A stretch of DNA of 64,000 nt from Micromussa lordhowensis (Eukaryota; Cnidaria; Anthozoa; Scleractinia; Lobophylliidae): positions 30,894,618-30,958,617 of the forward strand of contig OZ026604.1 in NCBI GenBank assembly GCA_964020085.1, written 5' to 3'. A model generated the notes under the pieces. It was not told the DNA's origin, made no database searches, and saw only the letters and a list, made by a program, of their open reading frames with translations. Of this stretch, positions 60,750 to 64,000 are shown piece after piece. Each line of letters begins with the position of its first letter. Position 1 is the stretch's first letter. The position numbers were made by a program, and so were the translations under genes.

Positions 60750-63700
60750 GCCAAGCTAGCAGAACATTTTGCTGCAAACCGCGCCTCTTAAAGTGCCCGT
60801 GAAGCCGAGCTATGTCAAATTTGCCAAGGGGACCCCCAGCGCGCGTTTTCTGAAATTCTGCAAAGTTGGGACCAGGGCAAACTACTGCAAAAAGAAGGCC
60901 AGAAAAAACACCCTGGCGCCAATGCCATCATGTCCTAACTACAATTTCCTTAAAGTGCCAAGCTAGCAGAACATTTTGCTGCAAACCGCGCCTCTTAAAG
61001 TGCCCGTGAAGCCGAGCTATGTCAAATTTGCCAAGGGGACCCCCAGCGCGCGTTTTCTAAAATTCTGCAAAGTTGGGACCAGGGCAAACTACTGCAAAAA
61101 GAAGGCCAGAAAAAACACCCTGGCGCCAATGCCATCATGTCCTAACTACAATTTCCTTAAAGTGCCACCCTAGCAGAACATTTTGCTGCAAACTGCGCCT
61201 CTTAAAGTGCCCGTGAAGCCGAGCTATGTCAAATTTGCCAAGGGGACCCCCAGCGCGCGTTTTCTGAAATTCTGCAAAGTTGAAACCAGGGCAAACTACT
61301 GAAAAAAGAAGGCCAGAAAAAACACCCTGGCGCCAATGCCATCATGTCCTAACTACAATTTTCTTAAAGTGCTAACCTAGCAGAACATTTTGCCGCAAAC
61401 CGCGCCTCTTAAAGTGCCCGTGAAGCCGAGCTATGTCAAATTTACCAAGGGGACCCCCAGCGCGCGTTTTCTGAAATTCTGCAAAGTTGAGACCAGGGCA
61501 AACTACTGCAAAAAGAAGGCCAGAAAAAACACCCTGGCGCCAATGCCATCATGTCCTAAATAGGATTTCCTTGAAGAGCTAACCTAGCAGAACATTTTGC
61601 TGCAAACCGCGCCTCTTAAAGTGCCCGTGAAGCCGAGCTATGTCAAATTTGCCAAGGGGACCCCCAGCGTGCGTTTTCTGAAATTCTGCAAAGTTGAAAC
61701 CAGGGCAAACTACTGCAAAAAGAAGGCCAGAAAAAACACCCTGGCGCCAATGTCATCATGTCCTAACTACAATTTCCTTGAAGTGCCAACCTAGCAGAAC
61801 ATTTTGCTGCAAACCGCGCCTCTTAAAGTGCCCGTGAAGCCGAGCTATGTCAAATTTGCCAAGGGGACCCCCAGCGCGCGTTTTCTAAAATTCTGCAAAG
61901 TTGGGACCAGGGCAAACTACTGCAAAAAGAAGGCCAGAAAAAACACCCTAGCGCCATTACCATCATGTCTTAACTACGATTTCCTTGAAGTGCCAACCAG
62001 CAAAACATTTTGCTGCAAACCGCGCCTCTTAAAGTGCCCGTGAAGCCGAGCTATGTAAAATTTGCCAAGGGGACCCCCAGCGCGCGTTTTCTGAAATTCT
62101 GCAAAGTTGGGACCAGGGCAAACTACTGCAAAAAGAAGGCCAGAGAAAACACCGTGGCGCCAATGCCATCATGTCCTAACTAGGATTTCCTTCAAGTGCC
62201 AAGCTAGCAGAACATTTTGCTGCAAACCGCGCCTCTTAAAGTGCCCGTGAAGCCGAGCTATGTCAAATTTGCCAAGGGGACCCCCAGCGCGCGTTTTCTG
62301 AAATTCTGCAAAGTTGGGACCAGGGCAAACTACTGCAAAAAGAAGGCAAGAAAAAACACCCTGGCGCCAATGCCATCATGTCCTAACTACGATTTCCTTA
62401 AAGTGCCAACCTAGCAGAACATTTTGCTGCAAACCGCGCCTCTTAAAGTGCCCGTGAAGCCGAGCTATGTCAAATTTGCCAAGGGGACCCCCAGCGCGCG
62501 TTTTCTGAAATTCTGCAAAGTTGGGACCAGGGCAAACTACTGCAAAAAGAAGGCCAGAAAAAACACCCTGGCGCCAATGCCATCATGTCCTAACTAGAAT
62601 TTCCTTCAAGTGCCAACCTAGCAGATCATTTTGCTGCAAACCGCGCCTCTTAAAGTGCCCGTGAAGCCGCGCTATGTCAAATTTGCCAAGGGGACCCCCA
62701 GCGTGCGTTTTCTGAAATTCTGCAAAGTTGGGACCAGGGCAAACTACTGCAAAAAGAAGGCCAGAAAAAACACCCTAGCGCCATTACCATCATGTCTTAA
62801 CTACGATTTCCTTGAAGTGCCAACCAGCAAAACATTTTGCTGCAAACCGCGCCTCTTAAAGTGCCCGTGAAGCCGAGCTATGTAAAATTTGCCAAGGGGA
62901 CCCCCAGCGCGCGTTTTCTGAAATTCTGCAAAGTTGGGACCAGGGCAAACTACTGCAAAAAGAAGGCCAGAGAAAACACCGTGGCGCCAATGCCATCATG
63001 TCCTAACTAGGATTTCCTTTAAGTGCCAAGTTAGCAGAACATTTTGCTGCAAACCGCGCCTCTTAAAGTGCCCGTGAAGCCGAGCTATGTCAAATTTGCC
63101 AAGGGGACCCCCAGCGCGCGTTTTCTGAAATTCTGCAAAGTTGGGACCAGGGCAAACTACTGCAAAAAGAAGGCCAGAAAAAACACCCTGGCGCCAATGT
63201 CATCATGTCCTAACTAGAATTTCCTTGAAGTGCCAACCTAGCAGAACATTTTGCTGCAAACCGCGCCTCTTAAAGTGCCCGTGAAGCCGAGCTATGTCAA
63301 ATTTGCCAAGGGGACCCCCAGCGCGCGTTTTCTAAAATTCTGCAAAGTTGGGACCAGGGCAAACTACTGCAAAAAGAAGGGCAGAAAAAACACCCTAGCG
63401 CCATTACCATCATGTCTTAACTACGATTTCCTTGAAGTGCCAACCAGCAAAACATTTTGCTGCAAACCGCGCCTCTTAAAGTGCCCGTGAAGCCGAGCTA
63501 TGTAAAATTTGCCAAGGGGACCCCCAGCGCGCGTTTTCTGAAATTCTGCAAAGTTGGGACCAGGGCAAACTACTGCAAAAAGAAGGCCAGAGAAAACACC
63601 GTGGCGCCAATGCCATCATGTCCTAACTAGGATTTCCTTTAAGTGCCAAGTTAGCAGAACATTTTGCTGCAAACCGCGCCTCTTAAAGTGCCCGTGAAGC

Positions 63701-64000
63701 CGAGCTATGTCAAATTTGCCAAGGGGACCCCCAGCGCGCGTTTTCTGAAATTCTGCAAAGTTGGGACCAGGGCAAACTACTGCAAAAAGAAGGCCAGAAA
63801 AAACACCCTGGCGCCAATGCCATCATGTCCTAACTACGATTTCCTTAAAGTGCCAACCTAGCAGAACATTTTGCTGCAAACCGCGCCTCTTAAAGTGCCC
63901 GTGAAGCCGAGCTATGTCAAATTTGCCAAGGGGACCCCCAGCGCGCGTTTTCTGAAATTCTGCAAAGTTGGGACCAGGGCAAACTACTGGAAAAAGAAGG
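60750..64000 (+). repeat. Domain 10: 4-mer and 3-mer units
   Basis: A unit headed by a monomer with ACCCTAGCGCCATTACCATC occurs at 61785-62611 (four monomers, 827 bp), 62612-63231 (three monomers, 620 bp) and 63232-63851 (three monomers, 620 bp). Each head monomer is followed by a junction reading CCAACCAGCAAAAC, which lacks two bases of CCTAG, and then a GCTATGTAAAATTTG monomer with GCCAGAGAAAACACC. The window ends inside a monomer (63852-64000) that carries the TACTGGAAAAAG variant otherwise seen only at 20-24 kb. Confidence 0.85.

Larger units (their letters stand above)
1..64000 (+). repeat. Satellite DNA array, 207-bp monomer, ~310 head-to-tail copies
   Basis: The motif GCCAACCTAGCAGAACATTT or a close variant recurs every 207 bp from base 1 to base 63852, always in the same orientation. 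Counting the grid gives 310 complete monomers and one partial. The array is 319 bp shorter than 310 x 207; six 27-bp deletions and one 120-bp deletion explain 282 bp, and scattered 1-3-bp indels explain the rest. No non-repeat sequence was found anywhere. Copies differ mostly by a few substitutions, so the array is highly homogenised. Length, monophyly and higher-order organisation are typical of centromeric or other heterochromatic satellites of eukaryotes. That placement is inference; the family is not one I recognise and no flanking DNA is present to fix the location. Confidence 0.97.

Noticed and set aside
1..64000. Recurrent forward open frames of 65 codons (one per monomer) as a small-protein family
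   Set aside because: They start at TTG rather than ATG, end at the TAG inside CCAACCTAG, and exist because the period is divisible by three and that frame has only one stop per monomer. Many copies are broken by single-base indels, and I see no sign that changes avoid altering the protein.
1..64000. Reverse-strand open frames of about 60-87 codons as genes
   Set aside because: They are reverse-complement translations of the same monomer, overlap the forward frames, and shift frame wherever the C-run or A-run loses a base. No promoter or conserved domain accompanies them.
1..64000. CRISPR array
   Set aside because: The repetition is continuous: the 207-bp unit repeats as a whole. The variable tail is only 26 bp of related alleles, not unique spacers between constant repeats, and no cas genes are present.
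1..64000. Transposon, LTR or SINE origin within the window
   Set aside because: I found no terminal repeats, target-site duplications, poly-A tail, polymerase III A/B boxes in proper spacing, or transposase-like frame. An ancient mobile origin of the monomer cannot be excluded but nothing visible supports it.
1..64000. A previously undescribed gene system
   Set aside because: No unique sequence exists in the window to encode one. Any novelty lies in the satellite family and its higher-order organisation.

Overview
The whole 64 kb window is one uninterrupted tandem array of a satellite DNA with a 207-bp monomer, all copies in the same orientation. Stepping along the monomer grid, I count 310 complete monomers (1-63851) plus a 149-bp partial monomer (63852-64000). 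The monomer boundary used here is the G of the motif GCCAACCTAG, which is base 1 of the window. I see no protein-coding gene, tRNA, rRNA, transposon, CRISPR array or unique spacer. The many 60-126-codon open frames on both strands are translations of the repeat itself. A long single-family array with higher-order structure points to constitutive heterochromatin (centromeric, pericentromeric or subtelomeric) of a eukaryote. I do not recognise the family and cannot name the organism.

Monomer anatomy (positions 1-207, consensus read by eye, about 49% GC): an imperfect inverted repeat at 9-24; a CpG-bearing stretch at 31-58; the palindrome CAAATTTG at 67-74; a G/C block at 79-96 (GGGGACCCCC followed by AGCGCGCG); an A/T-rich stretch at 97-118; two A-runs at 140-144 and 154-159; the palindrome TGGCGCCA at 165-172; and a short hypervariable tail at about 182-207. 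The centre (about 62-160) is nearly invariant, while the tail carries most diagnostic variants. Those tail variants make the higher-order structure readable.

Layout by domain: (1) 1-8733, imperfect multimers that include six 180-bp monomers sharing a 27-bp deletion; (2) 8734-13906, mostly ordinary monomers with a 3-monomer repeat; (3) 13907-20399, an approximately 18-mer duplication with a CCGCG subfamily and one 87-bp monomer; (4) 20400-23915, 5-6-mer units; (5) 23916-30328, a 16-mer (3,310 bp) followed by a 15-mer copy (3,103 bp); (6) 30329-36743, ordinary monomers with a clean 4-mer (828 bp) duplication; (7) 36744-40467, two different 5-mers (1,034 and 1,035 bp), one after the other; (8) 40468-45227, a 12-mer of 2,483 bp; (9) 45228-60749, mixed units ending in a second, differently composed 12-mer that is also 2,483 bp; (10) 60750-64000, 4-mer and 3-mer units.

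There are no genes working together here. The biology is that of the array: segmental amplification, microhomology deletions, and homogenisation of a constrained core beside a drifting tail. All counts and offsets were read by hand and should be confirmed with self-alignment.
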